NCBI RefSeq assembly: GCF_003614185.1
Contig: NZ_KZ987724.1
Span: 1,356,159 to 1,420,158, forward strand
DNA: 64,000 bases
Direction of reading: 5' to 3'
Source of the DNA: Paenibacillus aceti
Lineage (GTDB): Bacteria; Bacillota; Bacilli; Paenibacillales; Paenibacillaceae
Part shown: in pieces, positions 36,478 to 45,560 of the stretch
Position numbering within the stretch: the first letter of the stretch is position 1
Layout of the letters: every line of letters begins with the position of its first letter
Program-made: the position numbers and the translations under genes
The notes under the pieces: model-generated
Seen by the model: only the letters and a program-made list of their open reading frames with translations
What the model was told of the DNA's origin: nothing
Database searches by the model: none

Positions 36478-37443
36478 TTACTTCAGCTCACGTGCAATAC
36501 GAAGTAGCTCCTCCTTAGTCAGAGTTGGAGATGTACTTCCAACGCTATACACGAGCGTATAATTCTCAAACGTTTCTAACCACTGAATCTCCTGAACCCG
36601 ATTGGAATCGCTAAAAAAGAACGGTTGGGTATTGAAGTAATGTGCTCTTGCCCCATTGATATCAATCTCTTCTTTTTGTAGATGACTTGTCGAAATTTTA
36701 AAATCTGTCTTCTGGTCAATGAGCTGCATGCTGACGTAAATTTCGTCCTGGCGCTCATTATGATAGATCGTCGTATATATGCGTGGTAGATTTGCTGGCT
36801 GATCGCCCTCCTTCCTCCAAACCGCCCTTCCCTTCATCTTCTCCGATTCCCTCTCTAGTTTCGGAAGCAATTTACTCCCCTCCACAGGTAAGAAACCTCC
36901 GAATGGCGGATCTTCCTTGCCTGCGACGAAATGAAGCCCTGTACTTCTTCCAGACGGGAGTTTGTACTTCGCCATGTTCTGAGCCAGAATCGTCTCCCAT
37001 TTTGGGAAATCAGTGACTACAGAAGGATTGGATACAACGACAAGTGCCTGCTGCTTATCCATAGTATATAGCTTAGCTAATTCCGGCAAATATACGATGG
37101 CTGACTCCCCAACCTTCAGCTGAGCTATAACTTCCTTAAGTTCACGATGAATTTTAGTAGATAATTCTTCGTTATCTACACGGGTATTCATTTGGACATA
37201 TTGCAAGCTCGTTCGATGATCACTATTTTGAAACCATATGTATCTGCTAAATCCTGAAATGACAGCAAAAAGTGCAAGTGCCAGGACAATTTTAAATAGA
37301 ACCGGCTTCACAGGCATGGAACGCCGCCGGCGCTTCTGATCAGCTTCATACAGCTTCCTGATACTATCCTCATGTCCGGAAGACGGCTGTATTTCTTCAG
37401 CCCTTGCTTTGAACTGTTTGGTTAATTGTTCACTATTGAACAC
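36478..37443 (-). CDS. Membrane-bound anti-sigma factor (DUF4367-like)
   Basis: This protein of about 321 residues has a cytosolic N-terminal segment that would bind the sigma factor, one membrane span (ALALFAVISGFSRYIWF) and a large extracellular domain ending in a DUF4367-like fold (VQEIQWLETFENYTLVYSV). The frame opens at 37494, but GGGGGG lies nine bases before a GTG at 37443, overlapping the sigma stop by 11 bases. It would hold the sigma factor encoded upstream until an envelope signal arrives. Confidence 0.82.
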   Translation of the reverse strand: MFNSEQLTKQFKARAEEIQPSSGHEDSIRKLYEADQKRRRRSMPVKPVLFKIVLALALFAVISGFSRYIWFQNSDHRTSLQYVQMNTRVDNEELSTKIHRELKEVIAQLKVGESAIVYLPELAKLYTMDKQQALVVVSNPSVVTDFPKWETILAQNMAKYKLPSGRSTGLHFVAGKEDPPFGGFLPVEGSKLLPKLERESEKMKGRAVWRKEGDQPANLPRIYTTIYHNERQDEIYVSMQLIDQKTDFKISTSHLQKEEIDINGARAHYFNTQPFFFSDSNRVQEIQWLETFENYTLVYSVGSTSPTLTKEELLRIARELK

Positions 37444-38029
37444 GGACGGATTCCCCCCTGTCGGCGTGAAAGGTATCGATATCGATGAACTCACGGAGAC
37501 GACGAATAGCCAGATGATGGCGAGATTTAGCCGTTCCTACAGGAATGTCCAAGCTTGCCGCTATCTCTTCATAGGAACAATCTTGATAATACCTTAATAC
37601 AATGACTTGTCTAAGCTTCGTTGGTAATCTGTCCACATATGCGAGCATTTCATATTGGCCCTCTATATCAAATACATGCTCCTCAGGCTGTTTTGGCGGC
37701 TGATGTGGGGGCATTAGCTGCTGGTTTTTGGCGTTTGATCTCACTATTCTCCATAATTTTCGTTTCCAATTACTCGTTTGCCGTATAATAATGCCGTTCA
37801 GCCAGGTACGAAACGGTTTATCGAAATCATAAGACGGAAGCGCTTGAAACAGGGCTATGTACACTTCGCTTACAACATCCTCGACCTCCACCTTATGGGG
37901 CATCAAAAAATAGACCGTCCGATAAATATGATCATTAATACGACTATAAATCTCATGAAAAGCTGCAGTGTTGCCTTGTACCATCAGCCTGAGCCACGGT
38001 TGCAATTCCTCGTCTTTTACCCCGTCCAC
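37433..38029 (-). CDS. ECF RNA polymerase sigma factor
   Basis: This 198-residue sigma-70 family factor has region 2 with HIYRTVYFLMPHKVEVEDVV and FRTWLNGIIIRQTSNW and region 4 with LPTKLRQVIVLRYYQDCSYEE. It is paired with a membrane anti-sigma by overlapping genes. The GTG start at 38029 overlaps its own GGGAGG site, so the true start is uncertain; no better in-frame start is evident. A promoter for autoregulation is expected upstream but not identified. Confidence 0.88.
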   Translation of the reverse strand: MDGVKDEELQPWLRLMVQGNTAAFHEIYSRINDHIYRTVYFLMPHKVEVEDVVSEVYIALFQALPSYDFDKPFRTWLNGIIIRQTSNWKRKLWRIVRSNAKNQQLMPPHQPPKQPEEHVFDIEGQYEMLAYVDRLPTKLRQVIVLRYYQDCSYEEIAASLDIPVGTAKSRHHLAIRRLREFIDIDTFHADRGESVRVQ

Positions 38030-38077
38030 CTCCCGGATTGATAAGCTCTCTTAACATAAGTAAGCCAATAATACTCC

Positions 38078-38584
38078 TCATTTGTTGAACCAGGATAGTT
38101 CCGATACGATAACCATAGCCACCTTATTCTGATCCACGATGAATTCAATCACTCTCTTATTTTCTTTATCTAGATACCCCTTAATGCTCTGTTTATCCTG
38201 CTTGCGCGTATAATAATTTTCCCCATACAGTTCAGTAATACGTGCTTCATCATCCCCTATCTTCAATTGTTTAGCGGTCTCTTGGCCTGGCTTTAAAGAA
38301 TAGGACACAACCTGTCCCTCTGCTAAAATGTACTGATAGTTGTCATACTCTAATATGACTTCTCTATCCTTCTGATCGTTCTTCGCTTGAATTTCTCCTC
38401 GATCCAGTGGCTCTCCCCGCTGCTTTATAACCTCTTGCTCCGAAGCGTTTAGAACCTCTAGACCACCGCTCTCAGCACTTAGATTCGTGCTTTGCACGCT
38501 CTCCATATAGTCAAGTGGTGATCCCTTGCTGCTGCAGGAGACGAGAAGCAACGAAATGCAAAAGATAAAAATGAGTTTTTTCAA
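38078..38584 (-). CDS. Lipoprotein next to the sigma factor
   Basis: This 168-residue lipoprotein has a lipobox LLVSC after a short signal sequence and a hydrophilic Glu/Lys-rich mature domain of unknown fold. The TTG start follows GGGGG at seven bases. It lies directly upstream of the sigma gene on the same strand (48-base gap), so it may be in the same transcript and act in sensing. Function unknown. Confidence 0.75.
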   Translation of the reverse strand: MKKLIFIFCISLLLVSCSSKGSPLDYMESVQSTNLSAESGGLEVLNASEQEVIKQRGEPLDRGEIQAKNDQKDREVILEYDNYQYILAEGQVVSYSLKPGQETAKQLKIGDDEARITELYGENYYTRKQDKQSIKGYLDKENKRVIEFIVDQNKVAMVIVSELSWFNK

Positions 38585-38826
38585 TTTAGAACCCCCTTCT
38601 AAATTTCTAGCCTTGATAATCTATATTGGTCCGAAGTTTAGAAATGGTTCAGTTAATCTACCTCCAAATCAAAAAAATTAAGAGAACTTAGTTTTCTTCA
38701 TAGTAATGCCCAGTATGATCAAGACGACATAGATTACGATGCAAAGATCGAATGATGAACCCCATATAGGCAGTTGTCATATGTTATAGATATGTATTCA
38801 AATTTGTGTAAAAAGGAGTTCACCAA

Positions 38827-38913
38827 ATGAATAGATATATGTACTATGGCTATCCACAAACGAAAGATGAAAGTCTCGCCGTTATTTTTTTATCTCGTCC
38901 ATGGTACTTATAA
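38827..38913 (+). CDS. Truncated small Tyr-rich coat-like ORF, 28 aa
   Basis: The frame begins MNRYMYYGYPQTKDESLAV with AAAGGAG eight bases before the ATG, resembling the N-termini of Bacillota small Tyr/Pro-rich spore-associated proteins. It stops after RPWYL, within the reverse complement of the fragment at 38850-39077. I read it as the 5' end of a gene truncated by rearrangement; a genuine short peptide is possible. The preceding 190 bases also contain a minus-strand membrane-protein tail (38678-38758, ending ILGITMKKTKFS) without a start. Confidence 0.4.
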   Translation: MNRYMYYGYPQTKDESLAVIFLSRPWYL

Positions 38914-39077
38914 TTTGCCTTATACACTAACATCCCTTCTAGGTTTTCCTTAATACCACTTATCGTCTTGCCATCTTGTGATAATCTTAAACCAAGTAAT
39001 TTATTCTCCATATCATACACGCTGCTTATTCCAAAATAGGCATTGGCCCAATCCGAGAAATTCATTCCCGCATACAT
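38850..39077 (-). pseudogene. Fragment of an unrecognised protein gene
   Basis: The 75-codon frame (NFSDWANAYFGISSVYDMEN, KLLGLRLSQDGKTISG) has protein-like composition but no ribosome-binding site, and its 3' part overlaps a plus-strand frame with a good one. The real C-terminus was probably lost. No family assigned. Confidence 0.4.
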
Positions 39078-39112
39078 TACATTAGCCCACTTTTAATAAG
39101 GAGTGAACCTGA

Positions 39113-39427
39113 ATGACGTTTATACCGCCAATTGGTCCACCATTCGGACCCCCGACTGGACCACCACCTGGAACAATTGGACAACAAGGACCAACTCTCC
39201 CTCCTCCAGCTTTTGAACCTACGATATCTGCTTTTGCAGTTGACCCCCGAGCCATTTCTCGTTGCTTGTATAGAAACACTTTTATTTGGCTTAATAATGG
39301 GAATCGCTTCTGGTATTATCCAACTTTTGTTGGAAGGGTTTCTGTCGTAGGTTTTAGGTGGACCGGTTGGTTTTGGTTAATCTCCGGGATTAGTTTAAGA
39401 GAAATTCGTTCATTTTCATGTTTTTAG
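39113..39427 (+). CDS. Proline/glycine-rich small protein, spore-surface-like
   Basis: This 104-residue protein has an N-terminal Pro-Gly-rich stretch (about residues 5-35) and a compact C-terminal domain with ISRCLYRNTFIWL, FWYYPTFVGRVSVVGFRW and a final cysteine (SFSCF). This C-terminal pattern is common in uncharacterised Bacillus and Paenibacillus proteins that are often tied to spores. AAGGAG precedes the ATG. A strong terminator follows. The function is unknown. Confidence 0.75.
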   Translation: MTFIPPIGPPFGPPTGPPPGTIGQQGPTLPPPAFEPTISAFAVDPRAISRCLYRNTFIWLNNGNRFWYYPTFVGRVSVVGFRWTGWFWLISGISLREIRSFSCF

Positions 39428-39480
39428 TTGATGGCAGCAACACTTTTTCTGCTGCATATCTTTATCGGCTTCAATAGCGG

Positions 39481-39502
39481 GGGGCTAATCAGCCCCTTTT
39501 TT
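39481..39502 (+). terminator. Terminator after the Pro/Gly-rich gene
   Basis: A GGGGCT/AGCCCC stem with AATC loop is followed by six T residues, 53 bases beyond the stop codon. Confidence 0.9.
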
Positions 39503-39662
39503 ATGGAATAATTTCAAAAACAGTGCCTTGGTGAGAATCAGCGACCTTTGTAGAGCCGTAAACACCTAAATATAGTCTGGATTGATTCAGATTTGCTCCC
39601 AAACTAACATAATAAGCGGATTGAGGCCCAAAATGATAATCAAAATGTAACGCATAGGAATT
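39501..39662 (-). pseudogene. 3' remnant of a beta-propeller-like gene
   Basis: A 53-codon frame without start ends at TAA (39501-39503) and reads SYALHFDYHFGPQSAYYVSL, then RLYLGVYGSTKVADS and GTVFEIIP. The repeating strand pattern suggests a beta-propeller or similar secreted protein. It is joined directly to the ubiD fragment on its right. Confidence 0.45.
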
Positions 39663-39775
39663 TATGGATCGATTTTTGTCATCTCAGAGAACAATCATTG
39701 GACAGGTTTCGAAAGGTCCCTTCTCTTGAAGGGATCTCACAACCCTCGCATTTCATTCTCTGTATCGCATAGCCC
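39663..39775 (-). pseudogene. Fragment of a ubiD gene
   Basis: This stretch matches the intact ubiD at about 30392-30530, with small gaps. On the minus strand it still encodes YADTENEMRGL, the equivalent of YADTEEEMRGL, then frameshifts and stops. It is a degraded scrap of a paralogue. Confidence 0.75.
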
Positions 39776-39813
39776 ACAGAGTGGGCTTCAATCATGTAAA
39801 TTCATTTCAGCTA

Positions 39814-40308
39814 TTAAAACGCACCATCAAACGCACGCTCCATTTGAGCGGCTTCTTTGGAAACTGCGAAGAAGATAAAGGGTCCCTTCGTCTTTAACAC
39901 ATGATGTTCTACCAAAAAGTATTCATCTGGGCGATAATCCTTGAATTTTAGTTTTTGCGCATCGATTCGTTGCTCCAGCTTGGCTTTGGCGTTCTCCACC
40001 TGACTGGAATCCTTGAGCTTGATAACGGCTAATTCATCCGCTCTCACATTCGATGTAGATGTGTAAAGGATAAAATCTTCTACACTGTCCGCCTCTATTT
40101 TATACAACTTATACAGCTTATTCTGGTCTCCCGCTTTCATGTTCTCCAGATTCACTGCCTGCTCGATTCTTTGTCCAATTTGAGCAGCCGAGAGCTGTTC
40201 CATTGTCTTGTTATCCTTACCCGAGCATCCAGTCAGAACGCTAAATGTGAAGATCAAGCTCATAACTATAGGGAAAAGCCCTCTTCTCCCCTTCCATTGT
40301 CCTCTCAT
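39814..40308 (-). CDS. DUF4358 lipoprotein of the acyl-transfer operon
   Basis: This 164-residue lipoprotein has lipobox VLTGC and a DUF4358-type domain (FILYTSTSNVRADELAVIKL, EYFLVEHHVLK). DUF4358 proteins are frequently encoded with MBOAT and DHHW proteins in Bacillota. GGAG lies eight bases before the ATG at 40308. It is the last gene of the operon; its biochemical role is unknown, perhaps assembly or substrate capture outside the membrane. Confidence 0.82.
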   Translation of the reverse strand: MRGQWKGRRGLFPIVMSLIFTFSVLTGCSGKDNKTMEQLSAAQIGQRIEQAVNLENMKAGDQNKLYKLYKIEADSVEDFILYTSTSNVRADELAVIKLKDSSQVENAKAKLEQRIDAQKLKFKDYRPDEYFLVEHHVLKTKGPFIFFAVSKEAAQMERAFDGAF

Positions 40309-40313
40309 ACAAA

Positions 40314-41453
40314 TCACTCCGATAAATTTTTGATAGATGGATCTTCAAAAAACGTGTTCGCATTATAAAGCAGCAGCATATCATCGATCTCATGTTCGTT
40401 CACGAATGCTGCCAAGTCTCCCTCATAGTAGCGTAGGTCTACCACATCAATTTCACTGAAATGCTTCAATAAGAAGGGAATGAAACTATTGGCGTACGAG
40501 TCTTTGACCACAAGCAGCTTTTTTCCGTCCGGGTGAGCCGTTTCGATATGGATCAGCGCATAGTTCCCGTTTAGAAACACCGCATATTTATCCTTCTTTT
40601 GAAGCTGTTCCATCGCATATAACGTATCCGCGGATTCCTTTTCATCAACATAGGTTACAGTATAGCTCTCCGGCTCTTTCGGCAGATACAGTTCAATCCG
40701 GTCAGGCTGCAAATGTCTGAACCCGCTCTTGGAATATAGCGAACCGTAAAACTCACCAGTCACTTGCCGAATATCAAAGTTCTCCTTACTCTGAGGCGTC
40801 AGCCCCATTTGCTTGCAAAGCTCCAGGTAAGCGACATAAGCGCCCCGGGTCGTCCAATGATGATCGGTTTTATAAAAAATAGGCTGCTCCCGTCCCGCAT
40901 ACAAAGCGGGAAACACATCCACAAACTGAATATTAGAGGGCAGCATGCGTCGGACTTTACTCAGGTACGCTTCTTCATCGCCGACCATGGCGTATTTCGG
41001 GAGCTTATCTTTATACAAACTCGCTGCCGTTGGCACCAGCATCACATATTTATGCAAGCCGGGCGTAGCCTGGTCAAACGCATGAATGGCATCCAGCTTC
41101 TCCTGTAAATCCTCTTCTGCCGGGGGGACAAAATTCTGAATCAGAACCCCGTCTTTGCCGAGGTAAACTCCGTTGCTCTCCTTTTTCCCCATGATGCGGT
41201 CCGTCTCGGTTTTCACCCCGATCCATACGTCCCTATAGACGAATTGGTCGGACAAGTATTTCTCGAAATCCGAAGTGAACGTCCCCGACACCAGAGCTTT
41301 CAGCGAGAGAGGGGGCTGCCGCTCCAGCATCCGGTTCTCCGATTCCGAAAATGTCCGATCCGGTGCGGCAAAATTGAGAATGCTGACCCATCCTATAAAC
41401 AGCAGCAACGTCAAAGCCAGCATTTTTCGAGTGGTCTTGAGATTACTGTCCAT
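40314..41453 (-). CDS. DHHW-motif AlgJ-like protein
   Basis: This 379-residue protein has an N-terminal membrane anchor (LALTLLLFIGWVSILNF) and an extracellular SGNH-like domain carrying the defining TDHHW motif. AlgJ/DltD-like proteins of this type transfer acyl groups from the MBOAT partner to extracellular polysaccharide. GGAGGGA precedes the ATG. It lies 12 bases after the MBOAT gene. Confidence 0.88.
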   Translation of the reverse strand: MDSNLKTTRKMLALTLLLFIGWVSILNFAAPDRTFSESENRMLERQPPLSLKALVSGTFTSDFEKYLSDQFVYRDVWIGVKTETDRIMGKKESNGVYLGKDGVLIQNFVPPAEEDLQEKLDAIHAFDQATPGLHKYVMLVPTAASLYKDKLPKYAMVGDEEAYLSKVRRMLPSNIQFVDVFPALYAGREQPIFYKTDHHWTTRGAYVAYLELCKQMGLTPQSKENFDIRQVTGEFYGSLYSKSGFRHLQPDRIELYLPKEPESYTVTYVDEKESADTLYAMEQLQKKDKYAVFLNGNYALIHIETAHPDGKKLLVVKDSYANSFIPFLLKHFSEIDVVDLRYYEGDLAAFVNEHEIDDMLLLYNANTFFEDPSIKNLSE

Positions 41454-41465
41454 CGCCGTCCCTCC

Positions 41466-42872
41466 TTAAAATCGAAAGTATAAAAACGGATTGTAGGTGG
41501 CATTGACCAGATAAGCGGTCGACAAAGTCATGAATAAAATGTAGAGAAACGGCACGGTAATCATACCGGCGATCCTCCACTTTTCTCGCACATAGGATAG
41601 AAGCTTCGCAGGAAACGGAGTGGCACAGAAGGCCAATACGACCAGTAATATAGCATTCGTAGATAAAGCATAGAGCGCCTGCTGATCCACTAAGCCCTGC
41701 CCGCCGATCCCGAGCATCACACTGAAGAATCGTCCAGCGGAAGCCAGGGTATCCATTTCAAACAACACCCAGCCAAAGATCAAAACCAGCAGCGTATAGA
41801 TATGAGCGACATAAGCAGGTCTACGCTCCAGCCATCTTAGAAGCAGCAGCTTCTCAACCATCACGAAGAAACCGAAATACAAGCCCCATACGATAAAATT
41901 CCAGCTAGCACCATGCCATAATCCGGTCAAAAACCAGACAATCAATAAATTGCGGAGCTGCTTCCTCAGCCCTGACCTGTTGCCGCCAAGCGGGATATAC
42001 ACGTACTCGCGAAACCACATGCCGAGTGAAATATGCCATCTGCGCCAAAACTCAGTCACACTTTTGGAGATGTAAGGGTAGCGAAAGTTTTCCATAAAAT
42101 CGAAGCCGAACATTTTGCCCAGCCCGCGGGCCATATCGGAATACCCACTGAAATCAAAATAGATTTGCAGCGTGAACGCGATAATACCAAGCCAAGCGGA
42201 TAGTACACTCAATTGCTCGAGCGGGGTCGCTTTGACGCTTGTCCACAACCATCCGATGTTGTTGGCTAGCAGCACTTTTTTGGCAAGACCTCGGATAAAC
42301 AGCTCCGCCCCTTCGCCAAACCGATCCAGAGTCACCTTGCGGGAATCGAGCTGTCTGGCGATATCACCATATTTGACAATAGGACCGGCCACAAGCTGCG
42401 GAAACATCGTCACATAGGCTCCGAATGAAACAAAATTCCTCTGCACCGGTACTTTATCCAAATAAACATCAATCACATAAGACATCGTCTGAAAGGTGTA
42501 AAAAGATATACCCACAGGCAGCGGCAAATCGGCCGCATGAAGGTTTAGATGAAGCAACTGATTGAGATTATCCACCACAAAGCCGGCATATTTGAAGAAC
42601 CCGAGAATACCTAGACTGCCGACCATCGAACCGATAAAGACCGCTCTGGCAATAGGCTTCCGATATCTATACTTATCGATCAGCAGCCCGTTGACATAAT
42701 CGAACACGGTTGAAAATATCATAATCAGAATGTACAGTGGCTCGCCCCATGCATAAAAGATCAGACTAGCAATTAGCAGGACGGCATTGCGAAGCTTCCT
42801 TGGCGATACATAATAGATCAGAACGGTGACCGGCAGGAAGAGGAACAGAAAGATCAGACTGCTAAAGACCAA
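41466..42872 (-). CDS. MBOAT-family O-acyltransferase
   Basis: This 468-residue protein has about ten or more membrane spans; it resembles AlgI/DltB. The invariant histidine is in LTGLWHGASWNF and the motif FWRRWHISLGMWFREYVYIPLG is present. It passes acetyl groups across the membrane to the DHHW partner. The frame opens at 42887, but GGAGGTG six bases before a TTG at 42872 gives the usual VFSSLIFLF start. The acceptor, a surface polysaccharide or teichoic acid, is not known. Confidence 0.92.
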   Translation of the reverse strand: MVFSSLIFLFLFLPVTVLIYYVSPRKLRNAVLLIASLIFYAWGEPLYILIMIFSTVFDYVNGLLIDKYRYRKPIARAVFIGSMVGSLGILGFFKYAGFVVDNLNQLLHLNLHAADLPLPVGISFYTFQTMSYVIDVYLDKVPVQRNFVSFGAYVTMFPQLVAGPIVKYGDIARQLDSRKVTLDRFGEGAELFIRGLAKKVLLANNIGWLWTSVKATPLEQLSVLSAWLGIIAFTLQIYFDFSGYSDMARGLGKMFGFDFMENFRYPYISKSVTEFWRRWHISLGMWFREYVYIPLGGNRSGLRKQLRNLLIVWFLTGLWHGASWNFIVWGLYFGFFVMVEKLLLLRWLERRPAYVAHIYTLLVLIFGWVLFEMDTLASAGRFFSVMLGIGGQGLVDQQALYALSTNAILLVVLAFCATPFPAKLLSYVREKWRIAGMITVPFLYILFMTLSTAYLVNATYNPFLYFRF

Positions 42873-42908
42873 TATTCCCACCTCCAAACAGATAGACCCC
42901 GTCCCATG

Positions 42909-43604
42909 CTATTTCACTTGATCTTTCAGCAAATCTAGCAATTTGTTATAATACTTCGGTTTGAAATGAATGCCATCCGAGTCGTACAGATCATCTGAGC
43001 CGTCTGAAAATATCGGGGACAAATCCACAAATCCAACATTCTCCTGCTCCGCTAGCTCTTTTAAGCCTTGATTGTAGTCGCTGATATTTTTATATCTGGG
43101 TTCCTGCTTTTCCGCTTCGGCCGTTACCGGGGTTACCGATAGAATCGTAATTTGGGCCTGAGGAAGTTTTTCCTTGAACGCACCGATCAGTTTCGTATAG
43201 TTCTGCAGCGAATATTCTTCAGGGTTATCCGTAGGCCACAGAATATCGTCCGATCCCAATTGAATAAAGATTTGCTTCGGGTTCCGCCCGGCCAGCTCGT
43301 CGATATCCTCTAAGGCAAACTCCGCCGTCTTGCCTGCCCCCGCCAGCACATTCTTCTCTTTGAGAACATCATGGAAGGATAATCCCTCCATGATGGAATC
43401 TCCTACAAATAGGCTATCTTGAAAGATAGATTGGTACGGAGACTCGGTTAATCCTTTTGAATCTGCTGTCTGCCCTTGAGCAAGTGATGCTGGTTGCTGC
43501 GGATTCAGGTTTGCGGATTTATCTCCACAGGCTGCCAAAGCGAGCACACAGCTGCCGATCAGTAATGTTGTAGCGATTTTTTTCGTTGTAATAATTTTTT
43601 TCAT
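42909..43604 (-). CDS. SGNH/GDSL-type lipoprotein
   Basis: This protein of about 231 residues has a lipobox LALAAC and an SGNH hydrolase fold: the FVGDSIMEGL block with the nucleophile serine, the QLGSDDILW block and the C-terminal DSDGIHFKPKYYN block with Asp and His. It probably edits or transfers acyl groups on the same substrate as the MBOAT system. AAGGAG precedes an ATG at 43604 at a long spacing; an upstream in-frame ATG at 43628 is less likely. Confidence 0.85.
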   Translation of the reverse strand: MKKIITTKKIATTLLIGSCVLALAACGDKSANLNPQQPASLAQGQTADSKGLTESPYQSIFQDSLFVGDSIMEGLSFHDVLKEKNVLAGAGKTAEFALEDIDELAGRNPKQIFIQLGSDDILWPTDNPEEYSLQNYTKLIGAFKEKLPQAQITILSVTPVTAEAEKQEPRYKNISDYNQGLKELAEQENVGFVDLSPIFSDGSDDLYDSDGIHFKPKYYNKLLDLLKDQVK

Positions 43605-43710
43605 CGTTTGGTTCTCTCCTTCATTCATTTCTTTCTTTCTGAAAAGAGTGTATTCGTCTCAGATCAAGATAAAGTGCAGATCATGTCAAATTCATTTAAA
43701 AAAGGCGCAA

Positions 43711-43738
43711 AAAAACGCAGAACCGAAGTTCTACGCTT
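43711..43738 (-). terminator. Terminator at the end of the kinase gene
   Basis: A stem AGAAC/GTTCT with outer ACGC/GCGT pairs and seven T residues on the minus strand overlaps the end of the kinase coding region. It separates the two-component genes from the acyl-transfer genes, which then need their own promoter. Confidence 0.75.
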
Positions 43739-45560
43739 TTTTATGCAAATAGAAATAAAACATAACCCCATCGGGTGTATTGGTTGCGCCATAGGGAACG
43801 CCATGCATCTCCAGAATTTTGCTGGAAATAGCCAGGCCTAAGCCGGTGCCTCCGGTCGACCGCTGGCGGGAAGGCTCGCCGCGATAAAATCGGTCCCAGA
43901 TCTTCTCCAGTTGTTCGTCTGGAATGTGAGTTCCTTTATTTTCGATGCAAATTTTAACGGTGTCCTGACTTTCCTGCAGAGTGACGAGAATGGACTCCTG
44001 CTCCGGTGTATAACGAATCGCGTTGCTGAGGAAATTGACGATGACCTGCTCAATCCGCCGCTCATTCGCCACCACCTCAACAGGCTTCAGTGTCGTTTCC
44101 AGCTGTAATCGCTTTGCCTTGATCTCCACAGTCAATTTGGCGCATATCCGCTCGATAACGTCGTCGATATAAAAGGAATCCTTATCCAACGTATACGTTC
44201 CAGATTCATATTTGGCCAATTCCAGCATATCCGCGATCAGCAGATCCATTCGGTGAACCTCGTCCTCCATCGCCTTGAAATAATAATCCCGTTTATGGCT
44301 TGCCACCCCGTCCTGCAAAATCGCCAGACAGCTCTGAATGACGCTCAACGGAGTCTTCAGCTCATGAGATACGCCGGATATAAATTCTTTTCGCGTATGC
44401 TCAAGCTGCTTTTCCTTCTCGATGTCCTGCTCCAGCCGAAGAATATGGGTGTGCAAACGGTCGGAGAGCTCGTTGATGTTGCGCGACAAATCTCCGATTT
44501 CATCCCTCGTAGTGATCGGGATTTTCTCCGAAAAATCAAGGCCTGCCATTTGCCGGGTGGTACGATTGATGCGCAGCAGCGGCCGTGCAATCTTACGGGA
44601 ATAGTAGAACGATGCCAGCATCACGAGAAACAAAGTAGCAATAATGATATAGACATAGTACTCTTTGATCATCCCTGCGGCTTCATTAACCGGCTGGAGT
44701 GACGTCATTGCAAACAGGTATTCGGGATTTCCGTCACGATCTTGAATGCGATTCACAAAAATTTTGTAATTCACATGGTTTTCTTCATAATCCAGGATCT
44801 GATTGGCATTCGTGTTATCCTGCAAGTCGCCATACAATAGATCCGCCTGGAAAGCCTTGATCCGATCCATCAGCAAATGATTGGTGTAACGAGAGACTCC
44901 TGCCCCTTCCGGTATTCGAACCTTTGTAATGGTTCCTTTGACCAAAAACGGGGGATATTCCTCAAAATATTGGTTCGGGTTCTCATATTTCTCATGCCGA
45001 GTAACGACCTCGTATTCTTTGTTCACCATCTGCCGATTTTCCAGATGGGTTTCGTCTCTTAGATTAGACTCTCTCTTCCCCATCCGCTGGATCACCGGCT
45101 GGCCATCCATGATCAAGCCTTCCATAGCAATCCCTCCCCCTTCTTCGATCCAGGGAGTGAGGAACGGATTATCGTTGCTGAATTGCTCTACGTTAATGAA
45201 ACTATATAGAGGGATGGTCATTGTTTTATTGGAAAACATAGCCTCATCTGAGTGTTCCAGCTTAATCTCCATACTGAAATCGGCGCTCTCCTTTAAATTA
45301 CCGCGAGCATCCAAAGCCGTGATCCAGGTGTTATGCTTTTGATAAAAATCTTGCTCCAGCCTTGCCGTCTCCGGCCTATCCGTAGAATGTTTCAGATAGT
45401 CTTGTTCATAAGACTGCAGCGCTGCGTTCACGTCCTTCACTTTTTGATGAACATAGAACTGTTTGAAGAACACCGTCTGCAAGGCGAAAATCACAGCAAG
45501 AATGAACAGGCATAATCCCGTCGTTAACAGGAACAACTTAAACACAATGCCTCTTTTCAT
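43731..45560 (-). CDS. Sensor histidine kinase with large extracellular domain
   Basis: This 609-residue kinase has membrane spans at about residues 8-30 and 302-320 enclosing a 270-residue extracellular sensor. A HAMP linker, HisKA with H399 (FISGVSHELKTPL) and an HATPase domain (NFLSNAIRYTPEQ, GTGLGLAISSKI) follow. It overlaps the regulator gene by four bases. The position before the acyl-transfer operon suggests it controls cell-surface modification. Confidence 0.9.
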   Translation of the reverse strand: MKRGIVFKLFLLTTGLCLFILAVIFALQTVFFKQFYVHQKVKDVNAALQSYEQDYLKHSTDRPETARLEQDFYQKHNTWITALDARGNLKESADFSMEIKLEHSDEAMFSNKTMTIPLYSFINVEQFSNDNPFLTPWIEEGGGIAMEGLIMDGQPVIQRMGKRESNLRDETHLENRQMVNKEYEVVTRHEKYENPNQYFEEYPPFLVKGTITKVRIPEGAGVSRYTNHLLMDRIKAFQADLLYGDLQDNTNANQILDYEENHVNYKIFVNRIQDRDGNPEYLFAMTSLQPVNEAAGMIKEYYVYIIIATLFLVMLASFYYSRKIARPLLRINRTTRQMAGLDFSEKIPITTRDEIGDLSRNINELSDRLHTHILRLEQDIEKEKQLEHTRKEFISGVSHELKTPLSVIQSCLAILQDGVASHKRDYYFKAMEDEVHRMDLLIADMLELAKYESGTYTLDKDSFYIDDVIERICAKLTVEIKAKRLQLETTLKPVEVVANERRIEQVIVNFLSNAIRYTPEQESILVTLQESQDTVKICIENKGTHIPDEQLEKIWDRFYRGEPSRQRSTGGTGLGLAISSKILEMHGVPYGATNTPDGVMFYFYLHKKA

